64,000 nucleotides of DNA from an uncultured Clostridia bacterium. GTDB lineage: Bacteria > Bacillota > Clostridia > Peptostreptococcales > Anaerovoracaceae. How positions within the stretch are numbered: position 1 is the stretch's first letter; the number at the start of each line of letters is the position of its first letter. A model generated the notes under the pieces. It was given only the letters and a program-made list of their open reading frames with translations. It was not told where the DNA came from and searched no databases. Below are positions 1 through 8,013 of this stretch, piece by piece. Location of the stretch: NCBI GenBank assembly GCA_934233735.1, contig CAKQGQ010000001.1, positions 62,001-126,000 of the forward strand. The letters run 5' to 3'. Position numbers and translations under genes: made by a program.

Positions 1-1
1 A

Positions 2-577
2 AAGGCAGAATTGGAAACCGTGGCTGTGAAAAAGAGCCAGTATCCTGAAGATAATGTGCCGGAAATTGCTTTTGCGGGGCGTTCGAATGTTGGAAAGTCA
101 TCACTTTTGAACCTTTTGACGAATCGAAAAAGTCTGGCGCGCGTATCGGGAGCGCCGGGAAAAACCCGGACGATAAACTTTTATCGGATTAACGATGCAT
201 TCCGGATTGTGGACCTTCCGGGCTACGGCTATGCCAAGATTTCAAAGAGCATATCGGAAAACTGGGGCGACATGATGGAGGAGTATTTCCAGAACCGGCA
301 GGGGCTGAAAAAGGTCGTGCAGCTTGTGGATATCCGCCATGCGCCTTCCGCGCAGGATGTTCAGATGTATGAATATCTGCGGCATTACGGGCTTGACGGG
401 CTGGTAGTGGCGACCAAGGCGGACAAGGTTTCCCGGAATGAGATGCAGAAATGCATGAAGACCATCCGGCAGACGCTGAAGCTGGGGCCGGAGGATTTGG
501 TTATTCCTGTGAGTGCCCTGAAGAGGCAGGGACACGACAATCTCTTAGACGAGATTGAGAAACTTTTGGAGGGATAA
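2..577 (+). CDS. engB: Ribosome biogenesis GTPase EngB/YsxC (5' end cut by window edge)
   Basis: TRAFAC-class GTPase of the EngB/YsxC/YihA family, which acts in late assembly of the large ribosomal subunit. Visible motifs are G1 GRSNVGKSS, the TRTINFY switch region, G3 DLPGYG and G4 TKAD. The frame stays open to base 2 and the residues before the first possible start (KAELETVAVKKSQYP) match the usual EngB N-terminus. The TTG at 11 is therefore probably not the start and a few codons lie outside the window. The stop codon abuts the next gene directly, suggesting an operon. Confidence 0.95.
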   Translation, partial: KAELETVAVKKSQYPEDNVPEIAFAGRSNVGKSSLLNLLTNRKSLARVSGAPGKTRTINFYRINDAFRIVDLPGYGYAKISKSISENWGDMMEEYFQNRQGLKKVVQLVDIRHAPSAQDVQMYEYLRHYGLDGLVVATKADKVSRNEMQKCMKTIRQTLKLGPEDLVIPVSALKRQGHDNLLDEIEKLLEG

Positions 578-922
578 ATGCAGTTCTTTAGTTGGACCTT
601 TATCAGAAACAGACTGAAAGCCATCGTGAGCATGATGCACGATAAGACGGTGCCGCGCCGAAAAAAGGCGCTGGTCATTTTCGGGTTGATTTACCTGGTT
701 TTGCCTGTGGATTTAATCCCGCCGGTGCTGTTTCCGTTTGGATTCCTCGATGATTTAGTCCTTTGGATTTGGATTATCTGGCATTTGAAGGATACCTTGG
801 ATCAGTACTGGATTGGAGAGAAAACCGTTGACTATTCCAAAGATTTTAAGCACAAGAATATTATAGAAGGCGTAGATTTTACCGTAGACCATGACGGAAA
901 GGATGAAAAAGATGGAGAATAA
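578..922 (+). CDS. YkvA-like DUF1232 membrane protein
   Basis: Small 114-residue protein with a DUF1232 (YkvA) core: a hydrophobic segment followed by LPVDLIPPVLFPFGFLDDL, close to the family pattern P-x-DLIPD-x-x-P-x-x-G-x-x-DD. The function of the family is not established; one or two membrane helices are likely. The start abuts the engB stop and the 3' end overlaps the start of hpt by 11 bases, so the three genes are probably co-transcribed and translationally coupled. Confidence 0.8.
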   Translation: MQFFSWTFIRNRLKAIVSMMHDKTVPRRKKALVIFGLIYLVLPVDLIPPVLFPFGFLDDLVLWIWIIWHLKDTLDQYWIGEKTVDYSKDFKHKNIIEGVDFTVDHDGKDEKDGE

Positions 923-1439
923 CACAGTAGGAAAAGTTTTGTTTACCCGTGAACAGATTGAGGAAAGAGCGAAAGAACTCGGAAAACAGATTTGCGAAGA
1001 TTATGCGGGTGAGGAACTTTATTTAGTCGGAACGCTGAAGGGCGCAGTTATGTGGATGGGAGATTTGATGAAAAACATCAGCAATGATGCGGAAATCGAC
1101 TTCGTCGTGGCTTCCAGCTACGGCTCAGGAACGACGACATCCGGGGTTGTTAAGATTAAAAAGGATCTCGACGGCGACATTTACGGCAAGAATGTCATCA
1201 TCATTGAGGACATCGTGGATACCGGAACGACCTTGAAGCATCTGAAGGCGCATCTGGCAGACAGAAATCCGAAGAGCATTAAAATCTGTACGCTGCTTGA
1301 CAAACCATCCAGAAGACTGGTGGAACTGGAGGCAGACTATGTCGGATTTTCCATCGACAATCTTTTCGTAATCGGCTACGGCCTGGACTACGACCAGAAG
1401 TACAGAAATCTGCCGTACATCAGTTATCTGGAGGGCTAA
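912..1439 (+). CDS. hpt: Hypoxanthine phosphoribosyltransferase
   Basis: Purine salvage enzyme that joins hypoxanthine or guanine to PRPP, giving IMP or GMP in the cytoplasm. The PRPP-binding motif IIIEDIVDTGTTL is intact (residues ~93-105), with the upstream LVGTLKGAV loop and the C-terminal GYGLDYDQKYRNLP segment typical of Hpt. About 175 residues, normal for the family. Candidate ATGs lie at 891, 903 and 912. The last is chosen because GGAAAGG sits about nine bases ahead of it and the protein then begins like other Hpt proteins; it overlaps the ykvA-like stop. Confidence 0.93.
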   Translation: MENNTVGKVLFTREQIEERAKELGKQICEDYAGEELYLVGTLKGAVMWMGDLMKNISNDAEIDFVVASSYGSGTTTSGVVKIKKDLDGDIYGKNVIIIEDIVDTGTTLKHLKAHLADRNPKSIKICTLLDKPSRRLVELEADYVGFSIDNLFVIGYGLDYDQKYRNLPYISYLEG

Positions 1440-1493
1440 ACCCTTTTTGAATAAAAAAGTTTAATATTTTAAATGTAAAGGAGATACATAAAA

Positions 1494-2066
1494 ATGGCAT
1501 ACGAAGTTAAAATCGGATTATCAAACAAACACCTTCATTTGAGCAAGGAACACATCGAAATTTTGTTCGGAAAAGGACACGAACTTACACCTACAAAACC
1601 GCTCGTTCAGCCGGGTCAGTTTGCATGTGAAGAAAAGGTTGACATCGTAGGACCAAAGAACACATTAAAGGGTATCCGAGTTTTAGGACCTGCAAGAGCA
1701 GAAACTCAGGTTGAGCTTGCTATGACTGACGCAAGAACAATCGGAATCAAAGCACCGGTAAGAGAATCCGGCAAGCTGGAAGGTACTCCGGGATGCAAAA
1801 TCATCGGACCTTGCGGTGAAATCGAAATCGATCACGGCGTAATCGTTGCTTTAAGACATGTTCACTTAAACGACGAACAGGCTGCTGAAGCAGGCGTGAA
1901 AGACGGCGAATTCGTAAGCATCAAGATTGAAGGCGAAAGAGGTCTTATCTTTGAAAACGTTCTGGTAAGAGCAGGCGCTAAGCACGAAAGAGAAGTTCAC
2001 CTTGACACGGATGAAGGTAACGCAGCAGGATGCGGTCCTGATGCAGTTTGCACAATCATTAAATAG
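1494..2066 (+). CDS. pduL: Phosphate propanoyltransferase (PduL-type phosphotransacylase)
   Basis: PduL interconverts acyl-CoA and acyl-phosphate (acetyl or propionyl), and can feed acetate kinase to make ATP. Two zinc-binding HxH motifs are visible: NKHLHLS near residue 12 and RHVHLND near residue 122. The 190 residues are the length of a stand-alone enzyme. There is no microcompartment targeting extension and no pdu, eut or shell gene nearby, so a cytosolic housekeeping phosphotransacylase is more likely than a microcompartment role. A good GGAG site precedes the ATG and a hairpin terminator follows. Confidence 0.92.
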   Translation: MAYEVKIGLSNKHLHLSKEHIEILFGKGHELTPTKPLVQPGQFACEEKVDIVGPKNTLKGIRVLGPARAETQVELAMTDARTIGIKAPVRESGKLEGTPGCKIIGPCGEIEIDHGVIVALRHVHLNDEQAAEAGVKDGEFVSIKIEGERGLIFENVLVRAGAKHEREVHLDTDEGNAAGCGPDAVCTIIK

Positions 2067-2075
2067 TTTTTTATT

Positions 2076-2119
2076 TGGGGTAAAGGTCATGCATAAAGTG
2101 GCTCTTGCCCCAGATTTTT
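2076..2119 (+). terminator. Hairpin terminator after pduL
   Basis: TGGGGTAA (2076-2083) pairs with TTGCCCCA (2105-2112) with one G-T pair; the interior can pair further (GGTCAT with GTGGC). The stem is followed by five T at 2115-2119. It lies between the pduL stop and the next start. Confidence 0.65.
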
Positions 2120-2133
2120 AAGCGAGGGAGATT

Positions 2134-2799
2134 TTGATGAAGAAGTTTAATATTGCATGTTCCGTAGTGGCAGTTTTCACAATCGCAATATTTTTAATAA
2201 CGGCATCCCAAAATTTAGTAGTCAGGTCAGCTGAGGTATATTCTTTTTATTTCAATGACTCCGGGGCAGTTTCAAAATTATATACAGGTCTTTCGACGAG
2301 CGAAGTTGCAGATGGAATCGCAGGTTTTATGAACTCGTGGCGTCCTTCGGAGTTCCAGATTTATGAAGATACGGGATATGATATGCAGGGGATTTTTACG
2401 GAAGACGAAGGTGCGAATATGATGCAGGTAAAGAAATGGGTTGACATCAGCACAATTCTGTGTGTGGTCAGCTTGATTCTGACGGCTGCAATTTATTGGC
2501 ATCTGATAAAGAACAGAGAGAAGGCGATGCTTCGAAACAGCTTTAGGATTGCTATGGGGTTCTCGCTTGCGGCAGCTGCCGGCGAAGTGATTGTTTTGCT
2601 TTCCCACCAGGGAAGAGCATGGATGGCAAATTTTATGGACATGGTTCCGCTGCCAGAGGATTCACAGCTGTTAATCGTACTGGGACCGGAATTTTTGTCT
2701 ATGGCGACGGGATTTTTAGTGCTGGTCACAGTCATCGTTTTTTCAGTCTGTGCATATTTGAACTACAGGCTGACCAAGCCGCCGCGGATTTTTTATTAA
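2134..2799 (+). CDS. DUF1461/TIGR01906 integral membrane protein
   Basis: Membrane protein of 221 residues with an N-terminal helix (~8-30) and three more hydrophobic helices (~105-125, ~138-158, ~185-212). Between the first and second helix is an extracytoplasmic loop that contains IFTEDEGANMMQVKKW, close to the conserved LF-x-E-x-E-x-x-H-M-x-D-V segment of the TIGR01906 family. The usual His is replaced by Asn here. No function is established for the family. An AGGGAG site precedes the ATG. Confidence 0.65.
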   Translation: MMKKFNIACSVVAVFTIAIFLITASQNLVVRSAEVYSFYFNDSGAVSKLYTGLSTSEVADGIAGFMNSWRPSEFQIYEDTGYDMQGIFTEDEGANMMQVKKWVDISTILCVVSLILTAAIYWHLIKNREKAMLRNSFRIAMGFSLAAAAGEVIVLLSHQGRAWMANFMDMVPLPEDSQLLIVLGPEFLSMATGFLVLVTVIVFSVCAYLNYRLTKPPRIFY

Positions 2800-2817
2800 G
2801 AATGAGGAGTGAAAATT

Positions 2818-3360
2818 ATGATCTATGTTCATTTAGCAACGGGATTTGAAGAAATAGAGGCGTTGACGACTGTGGATATTCTCAGACGCGCAGGCGCAGA
2901 TGTGAAGACTGTATCGATTACAGGAGAAAAAACAGTAGAGGGCGCGCACGGAATCGGCATTATGGCGGACATTCTGTTTGAAGAGGCTGATTACAAGAAC
3001 TGCGAGATGCTGGTGCTTCCGGGAGGAATGCCGGGAACGGTGAATCTAGGCAAGCATCAGGGCTTGTGCAGGGAACTGACAGAAGCGGCAGAAGCAGGAA
3101 AATGGGTCTGCGCGATTTGTGCGGCACCGATGGTTTTAGGAAATCTGGGAATTGTCGAGGGAAAACGCGCGACAATTTATCCGGGTATGGAAGGACATTT
3201 AATCGGAGCGGCTCCGGTCAGTGCTGCGGTGGTTCGCGATGGAAATATCGTGACTTCCATGGGGCCGGGAACAGCGATGGAATTCGGCTTTGCGCTGGCA
3301 GAGTTCCTTTTCGGCGAAGAAAAAGCTGATGAGCTTCGCGCCGAAATGATTTATGATTAA
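2818..3360 (+). CDS. DJ-1/PfpI family protein (YajL/ThiJ-like)
   Basis: Single-domain DJ-1 fold protein of about 180 residues. The nucleophile-elbow cysteine is in CAICAAPMVL (~98), preceded by VLPGGMPG, and the conserved glutamate is in TGFEEIEA near residue 12. Members have been described as protein or nucleotide deglycases, chaperones or redox sensors; which applies is not visible. A GTG at 2809 is also possible, but the GAGGAG at 2804-2809 fits the ATG at 2818 better. Confidence 0.88.
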   Translation: MIYVHLATGFEEIEALTTVDILRRAGADVKTVSITGEKTVEGAHGIGIMADILFEEADYKNCEMLVLPGGMPGTVNLGKHQGLCRELTEAAEAGKWVCAICAAPMVLGNLGIVEGKRATIYPGMEGHLIGAAPVSAAVVRDGNIVTSMGPGTAMEFGFALAEFLFGEEKADELRAEMIYD

Positions 3361-3401
3361 AGCGGCAGAAGATCTAATGAAACACAAAGAGGATACGAAA
3401 A

Positions 3402-4235
3402 ATGAGTTATGTAGTTGACTATCACATACATTCGCACTATTCGGACGGAACCATGAGTCCGGTAGAGCTGGTAAAGAAATATAAGGAAGATGAGTATGAC
3501 ATCATCTCCATCACAGATCACGATGGCATCGACGGACTGAAAGAGGCGGCGATTACGGGTGAATCGCTGGACATCAAGGTCGTTCCGGGTGTGGAGCTTT
3601 CCACAGAGCACCGTTTTGCGCCCATGAATGCGGCAGAGGGTGAAACGCTTGCGGTGGAACTTCATATTTTAGGCTATGATTTCGATGTTGAAAACGCGGC
3701 CTTGCTCGAAAAATTGGCGGAACTGAAGCGCTTCCGCAAGGAAAGAAACGCAAAACTTGTTGAAGTTCTTGCCGGAATGGGATATCCGGTGGATTTGGCC
3801 GCGCTGGAAAAACAGAGCAAGGGCGGATATGTCGGAAAGCCGAATATCGCACGCGAGCTTGTCAGAGGCGGATATATCGAGAAGGTTTCGGATGCATGGG
3901 AGCCGGGCAGAATTTTCGAGTCCGACAAGGTGAAAGCAATCCGAAAAGAAAAGCTTTCTTCTGCAGAAGCGATTCGTCTGCTCACGGAAGCAGGCGGCAA
4001 GGCAGTGCTTGCGCACCCTGCGAAAATCCGCGGAATGGGAGAGCGAGGAAGCGATGAGTTTTGGAAAAACATGGATATACTAATTCGAGACCTGAAAAAA
4101 GCAGGGCTGAAGGGCGTGGAATGTTATCACCCGAATCACAGCGAAGAAGAGGCGTGGAAACTCTTTCAAATTGCTGCCAAGTATCACCTGCATGTTACGG
4201 AAGGTTCGGATTTTCACGGAAAGGAGAACGAATAA
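3402..4235 (+). CDS. PHP-domain metal-dependent phosphoesterase (TrpH/RnaAM-like)
   Basis: Polymerase and histidinol phosphatase (PHP) fold. Metal-ligand motifs appear in the usual order: DYHIHSHYSDG, SITDHDGIDG, VVPGVELS, LAHPAKI and a C-terminal EGSDFHG. At 277 residues it matches the TrpH/YciV group, whose studied members hydrolyse 3',5'-nucleoside bisphosphates or trim RNA 5' ends. The stop codon abuts the next ATG, so it is co-transcribed with the beta-CASP nuclease, which suggests a shared role in RNA turnover (inference). Confidence 0.85.
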   Translation: MSYVVDYHIHSHYSDGTMSPVELVKKYKEDEYDIISITDHDGIDGLKEAAITGESLDIKVVPGVELSTEHRFAPMNAAEGETLAVELHILGYDFDVENAALLEKLAELKRFRKERNAKLVEVLAGMGYPVDLAALEKQSKGGYVGKPNIARELVRGGYIEKVSDAWEPGRIFESDKVKAIRKEKLSSAEAIRLLTEAGGKAVLAHPAKIRGMGERGSDEFWKNMDILIRDLKKAGLKGVECYHPNHSEEEAWKLFQIAAKYHLHVTEGSDFHGKENE

Positions 4236-5912
4236 ATGAAAGTTAAATTTTGCGGAGCATCGATAGGAGTTACAGGATCCTGCCATCTGATTTCAACGGA
4301 AAACCATAAGGTCTTACTGGACTGTGGACAGTTCCAGGGCGGCAAGGAAATGGACAAAATGAATGAAGAAGAATTTCCGTTTAATCCTGCTGAGATTGAA
4401 TGCGTGATTCTCAGCCACGCGCACATCGACCACTGCGGCAGAATTCCGCTGCTGGTTAAGAGAGGATTCAAGGGCCCGATTTACTGCACGGACGCAACGG
4501 CTGATTTACTGGATGTCATGCTCAAAGACAGCGCATACATTCACGAAAAGGATGCGGAATGGCAGACGAGGAAGAACTTAAGAACCGGAAAACCGCCGGT
4601 AGATCCGCTTTACACAATTCAGGATTCCGAAGCGGCGCTCAGACTGGTAAAACCGATTTTATACGATCAGCTTGCGGAACTGAATCCGGACATGAAAATC
4701 GTATTTAACGATGCGGGACACATCCTCGGTTCTGCAATTACGGAGCTTTGGATTACGGAAGGCGATAAGACCTCCAAACTCGTATTCTCCGGAGACCTCG
4801 GCGTAGAAAACAGACCGATTTTAAGAGACCCTGTTAAGATTAAAAAGGCGGATTTTCTTATCATGGAAACGACTTACGGGAACCGTCTGCACCCGGAAAA
4901 CTCGACGAGCATTGACGAGCTGATTCACATTACACTGAAAACAATCAAGCGCGGCGGAAGCGTGATTATTCCGTCCTTTGCGGTGGGCAGAACGCAGGAA
5001 CTGATTTACCAGTTCAATATGTTCTATGAGCATCACCCGGAATATGCAGATACACTGGGAAAAGTTTATGTATACATCGACAGCCCGATGGCAACCACGG
5101 CGACGGAGGTTTTTAAAAAGAATGCGCAGGTATTCGATGAGGAAACGAAAGCTTATATCATGAGCGGCGACCATCCGCTTGATTTCCCGAACCTGAAGTT
5201 TACCAGAAACACGGCAGATTCCCAAATGCTGAACGAGGATAAATCCCCGAAAATTATTATTTCTGCCAGCGGCATGTGTGAAGCCGGAAGAATTCGTCAC
5301 CACCTAAAGCACAACCTTTGGGACAGCAGAAACAGCATCGTTTTCGTCGGCTATCAGGCAGAAGGAACGCTGGGAAGAATGCTTGTGGAAGGCGCGAAGG
5401 AAGTAAAGCTTTTCGGCGAACCGATTATGGTTGGTGCTGAAATCTATAATCTGGAAGGCTTCTCCGGACACGCAGACCAGAAGGGCCTGCTTGACTGGCT
5501 TGGCGGATTCCAAAAGGAACCGAAGCACATTTTCCTCGTACACGGCGAAACACAGTCCAAAATTGACTTCGCAGCAAAGGTAAAGGAAGTCTTCGGTTAT
5601 GAGCCGATTGTTGTGAACGGCAATACGGAATACGAGCTGGAAACAGGTGAAGTCCTCAGCAGAGAAGAAGTTCTCAGGGAAGCTTTGGATCAGGAAGATG
5701 TTGAAAAGCTGAAGGACAAGCTTGCAACGCTGAAGAGCGAACTGGATACGGTAATTTCCAGCACAGAGGATGTAGTTTCCAAGCAGATTTCGCTTGCTAA
5801 ACTGACGCAGATTAATAATATTGTTCAGGAACTGGAAAAGGCTTCTTTGAATCTCGGGGCTTCAGCACTCGCAGAGGACAGAGATACCAGACCTTTAACG
5901 GAGCAAAAATAA
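4236..5912 (+). CDS. Beta-CASP metallo-beta-lactamase-fold ribonuclease-like protein
   Basis: MBL-fold hydrolase with a beta-CASP insert and the RMMBL (RNA-metabolising) C-terminal motif, as in archaeal and bacterial CPSF73-like nucleases. Visible motifs: SHAHIDHCGR (zinc ligands), GHILGSA, SGDLG, VIIPSFAVGRTQELIY, ISASGMCEAGRIRHHL and GFSGHADQKGLLDWL. After ~residue 470 there is a charged, coiled-coil-like extension to 558. It is distinct from RNase J, which has a different C-terminal domain. Likely an RNA processing or decay nuclease; the substrate is unknown. Confidence 0.88.
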   Translation: MKVKFCGASIGVTGSCHLISTENHKVLLDCGQFQGGKEMDKMNEEEFPFNPAEIECVILSHAHIDHCGRIPLLVKRGFKGPIYCTDATADLLDVMLKDSAYIHEKDAEWQTRKNLRTGKPPVDPLYTIQDSEAALRLVKPILYDQLAELNPDMKIVFNDAGHILGSAITELWITEGDKTSKLVFSGDLGVENRPILRDPVKIKKADFLIMETTYGNRLHPENSTSIDELIHITLKTIKRGGSVIIPSFAVGRTQELIYQFNMFYEHHPEYADTLGKVYVYIDSPMATTATEVFKKNAQVFDEETKAYIMSGDHPLDFPNLKFTRNTADSQMLNEDKSPKIIISASGMCEAGRIRHHLKHNLWDSRNSIVFVGYQAEGTLGRMLVEGAKEVKLFGEPIMVGAEIYNLEGFSGHADQKGLLDWLGGFQKEPKHIFLVHGETQSKIDFAAKVKEVFGYEPIVVNGNTEYELETGEVLSREEVLREALDQEDVEKLKDKLATLKSELDTVISSTEDVVSKQISLAKLTQINNIVQELEKASLNLGASALAEDRDTRPLTEQK

Positions 5913-5972
5913 TTTGAAAGAAAGTCCCTTACGAAAGTGGAAAATGCGGATTGCGGACAGGAGATGAAGCTT

Positions 5973-6596
5973 ATGATGGACAATGTAATCGTTATCGGTA
6001 TTGCGGGCGGCACGGGCTGCGGCAAGAGCACGATGATAAATCGTATTAAAGAAGAATTCAGCGAAAAAATCACAATCATCAGTCATGATTTTTATTATAA
6101 GCAGCATAATGACATTCCCTTCGAGGAACGCAAGCTTTTAAATTATGACCATCCGAATTCGTTCGACACGGATTTGATGATTGAGCATATCCGAAAGCTG
6201 GCGCGCGGCGAAAGCATTGAACGCCCGGTATATGACTTTACGATACATAATCGGATCGATGAAACCGTGACGGTGCGTCCTGCGAAGGTCATCATCGTCG
6301 AGGGCATCCTGATTTTCGAATGCAGGGAATTACGGGATTTGTTCGACATTAAGGTATTCATCGATACAGACGCAGATGTACGGATTATCCGCAGAATCAT
6401 CCGCGATGTCAACGAAAGAGGCAGAACCTTGGACTCGGTGGTAAATCAATATCTGACGACGGTAAAACCGATGCATGAGCAGTTCGTCGAGCCGAGCAAA
6501 AAATTTGCCGACATCATTGTTCCGGAGGGCGGCTACAACATGGTCGCGCTTGAGATGCTGAACCAGCGCATTCATTCGCTGCTTGGAGAGGCGTAA
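5973..6596 (+). CDS. udk: Uridine kinase family protein
   Basis: P-loop kinase of the uridine kinase/phosphoribulokinase family, phosphorylating uridine and cytidine in pyrimidine salvage. Walker A is GGTGCGKST near the N-terminus; also visible are ISHDFYYK, LLNYDHPNSFDTDLM, VIIVEGILIFE and RRIIRDVNERGRT, all typical of Udk. About 207 residues. Upstream in-frame ATGs exist, but AGGAG at 5959-5963 is best spaced for the ATG at 5973. It is the last gene of the leading plus-strand block. Confidence 0.9.
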   Translation: MMDNVIVIGIAGGTGCGKSTMINRIKEEFSEKITIISHDFYYKQHNDIPFEERKLLNYDHPNSFDTDLMIEHIRKLARGESIERPVYDFTIHNRIDETVTVRPAKVIIVEGILIFECRELRDLFDIKVFIDTDADVRIIRRIIRDVNERGRTLDSVVNQYLTTVKPMHEQFVEPSKKFADIIVPEGGYNMVALEMLNQRIHSLLGEA

Positions 6597-6624
6597 AAGC
6601 AAATTAAACTTTTTATGAGAAATG

Positions 6625-6699
6625 AAAATGCAGCAGAAGCGAACGCACAATGCCGGATTAATTTAATGGCATTGCAGAACCGCATATCTGCTGCATTTT
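6625..6699. repeat. Nested inverted repeat downstream of udk
   Basis: The outer arms AAAATGCAGCAG (6625-6636) and CTGCTGCATTTT (6688-6699) are perfectly complementary over 12 bp. Inside them a second perfect 7-bp stem is formed by CAATGCC (6648-6654) and GGCATTG (6668-6674). The two converging genes udk and maf end on either side, so it could be a bidirectional terminator or RNA-stabilising structure, though no long T-run follows on the plus strand. A palindromic repeat element or small RNA is possible. Confidence 0.6.
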
Positions 6700-6721
6700 A
6701 GATTGCTGCATAAAGTGTAAA

Positions 6722-6793
6722 TCACCCGTTTTCTTTCGCCATTAAATCACGGATTTCCTTCAGAACTGCGAGGGTCTGTTCATTTATATCAGG
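6722..6793 (-). pseudogene. Possible 3' remnant of a coding region (MscL-like C-terminus)
   Basis: Read on the minus strand just after the maf stop, this stretch encodes about 23 residues, ending L-K-E-I-R-D-L-M-A-K-E-N-G before a TGA. The pattern resembles the conserved C-terminal helix of the MscL channel (LLTEIRDLL). There is no start codon or ribosome site of its own, and the open frame upstream runs into the 3' end of maf in another phase. It may be the tail of a deleted gene or chance; a short match only. Confidence 0.3.
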
Positions 6794-6809
6794 CTGCGAG
6801 GCTATACGC

Positions 6810-7391
6810 CTAAAGTTTTGCGAGTTCCGCTTCTATGCGCGCCCACGGGAAGCCGACAACATTGTCAAAATCACCTTCGATGTGGTCGATGTATTTGCCG
6901 AAAAGACCTTGAATCGCGTAGCCGCCGGCTTTATCATAAGGCTCGTCGGTGTCAAGATAGGCATTCAGTTCCTCGTCCGAAAAATCCTTTACGAACACTT
7001 TGGTGATTTCTGCGAAAACGCGTGTGTTCTGTGCATTTGCTTCAACAATTGCACAGCCCGTTACAACGAAGTGCACATCATTTCGAAGAGCGGAAATCAT
7101 ACGAAAAGCATCCTCGCGGTCTTGCGGTTTCCCCATAATTTCATCTTTATATACAATCGTGTCTGCGGCAAGGATAATCGGGGCTTCTCCCTCACATGGC
7201 TCTAACGAGGCGCAGACAGCCTGCGCTTTTTTCAGTGCTAAAAACATGACGGTTTCGCACATGCCATGAAGCATGGGAATGTTTTCCTCGATTGAGGCAG
7301 GCATGATGACAGGCTCAATGCCATGCGCACGCATCATGCCAATGCGTCTGGGAGAGCCTGAGGCTAAGATATATGTTTTGTTTTTATCCAT
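6810..7391 (-). CDS. maf: Maf-family nucleoside triphosphate pyrophosphatase
   Basis: House-cleaning enzyme that hydrolyses dTTP/UTP or modified nucleotides to monophosphate and pyrophosphate. Family motifs: ASGSPRR at the N-terminus, ILAADTIVYK, GKPQDREDAFRM and YDKAGGYAIQG. At 193 residues it has the normal length. The DTIV plus KAGGYAIQG combination fits the YhdE-type (dTTP/UTP) branch. It is transcribed divergently from spoVAC, with a 108-bp AT-rich gap between them. Confidence 0.92.
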   Translation of the reverse strand: MDKNKTYILASGSPRRIGMMRAHGIEPVIMPASIEENIPMLHGMCETVMFLALKKAQAVCASLEPCEGEAPIILAADTIVYKDEIMGKPQDREDAFRMISALRNDVHFVVTGCAIVEANAQNTRVFAEITKVFVKDFSDEELNAYLDTDEPYDKAGGYAIQGLFGKYIDHIEGDFDNVVGFPWARIEAELAKL

Positions 7392-7444
7392 TTCATTCTC
7401 CGGTTTCGTTTTTTAATTACATTTTTTATGCCGATAACATTATG

Positions 7445-7472
7445 ACATATTTTCGCCAAAAAGGAAATACTA
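7445..7472 (+). promoter_or_regulatory. Candidate forespore-type (sigma-G/sigma-F) promoter for spoVA
   Basis: ACATA (7445-7449) and AATACTA (7466-7472), 16 bp apart, resemble the -35 (GHATR) and -10 (CATnnTA) of sigma-G promoters. The overlapping GGAAATACTA also fits the sigma-F -10 pattern. Both elements deviate by one base at the first position. A 5-bp palindrome ATACT-AAA-AGTAT lies at 7467-7479, just before the ribosome site. Confidence 0.35.
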
Positions 7473-7499
7473 AAAGTATGAAGAGAGGAGCGTTAAAAA

Positions 7500-7994
7500 A
7501 TGATACAGCTACAAATCAGCGAAGAAAAAAATAAAGAGCAGGAAAAACAAAAGAAGGAGATTGCAAAGGCATACGGTAAATATGCGAAGGAATTCACGCC
7601 GAAACCGAAGTATTTCAGCAACAGCTTGAAGGCTTTTTTTGTGGGAGGCGCGGTTTGCATGTGTGCGCTGGCTTTTCAGCGGTATTTACAGGCAAAGGGC
7701 GTTTCGGAAGAAGATGCAGGGGCGTTTGTAACAATTGCGCTGATTATGATTGCGCAGCTTTTGACGGGACTTGGCGTATTCGATGTAATCGCCAAGTTTG
7801 CAGGGGCGGGCGTCATCGTTCCGATTACGGGCTTCTCGAATTCGATGGTAGCCCCGGCACTGGAGTACAAACGCGAGGGACCGGTGCTCGGCGTTGGCGC
7901 GAAGCTTTTCAGCGTGGCAGGACCGGTTTTGGTCTGCGGCATCAGCGCGGCAACGGTTGTCGGCGTGATTTACAGGATAATTTTACAGGGATAA
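7500..7994 (+). CDS. spoVAC: Stage V sporulation protein AC
   Basis: Inner-membrane component of the SpoVA channel that moves dipicolinic acid during spore maturation and germination; SpoVAC itself is thought to be mechanosensitive. The 164-residue protein has a charged N-terminal tail (~1-40) followed by four hydrophobic helices and the conserved GFSNSMVAPALEYKREGPVLGVGAKLF region, written here only in part as family evidence. It opens a three-gene spoVAC-AD-AE operon. spoVAA and spoVAB are absent here, as in many clostridia. Confidence 0.93.
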   Translation: MIQLQISEEKNKEQEKQKKEIAKAYGKYAKEFTPKPKYFSNSLKAFFVGGAVCMCALAFQRYLQAKGVSEEDAGAFVTIALIMIAQLLTGLGVFDVIAKFAGAGVIVPITGFSNSMVAPALEYKREGPVLGVGAKLFSVAGPVLVCGISAATVVGVIYRIILQG

Positions 7995-8013
7995 TAAAGG
8001 AAACGGATAGAAA

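Noticed and set aside
11..13. TTG at base 11 as the engB start
   Set aside because: The frame is open upstream and the upstream residues match the EngB N-terminus, so the gene runs past the window edge.
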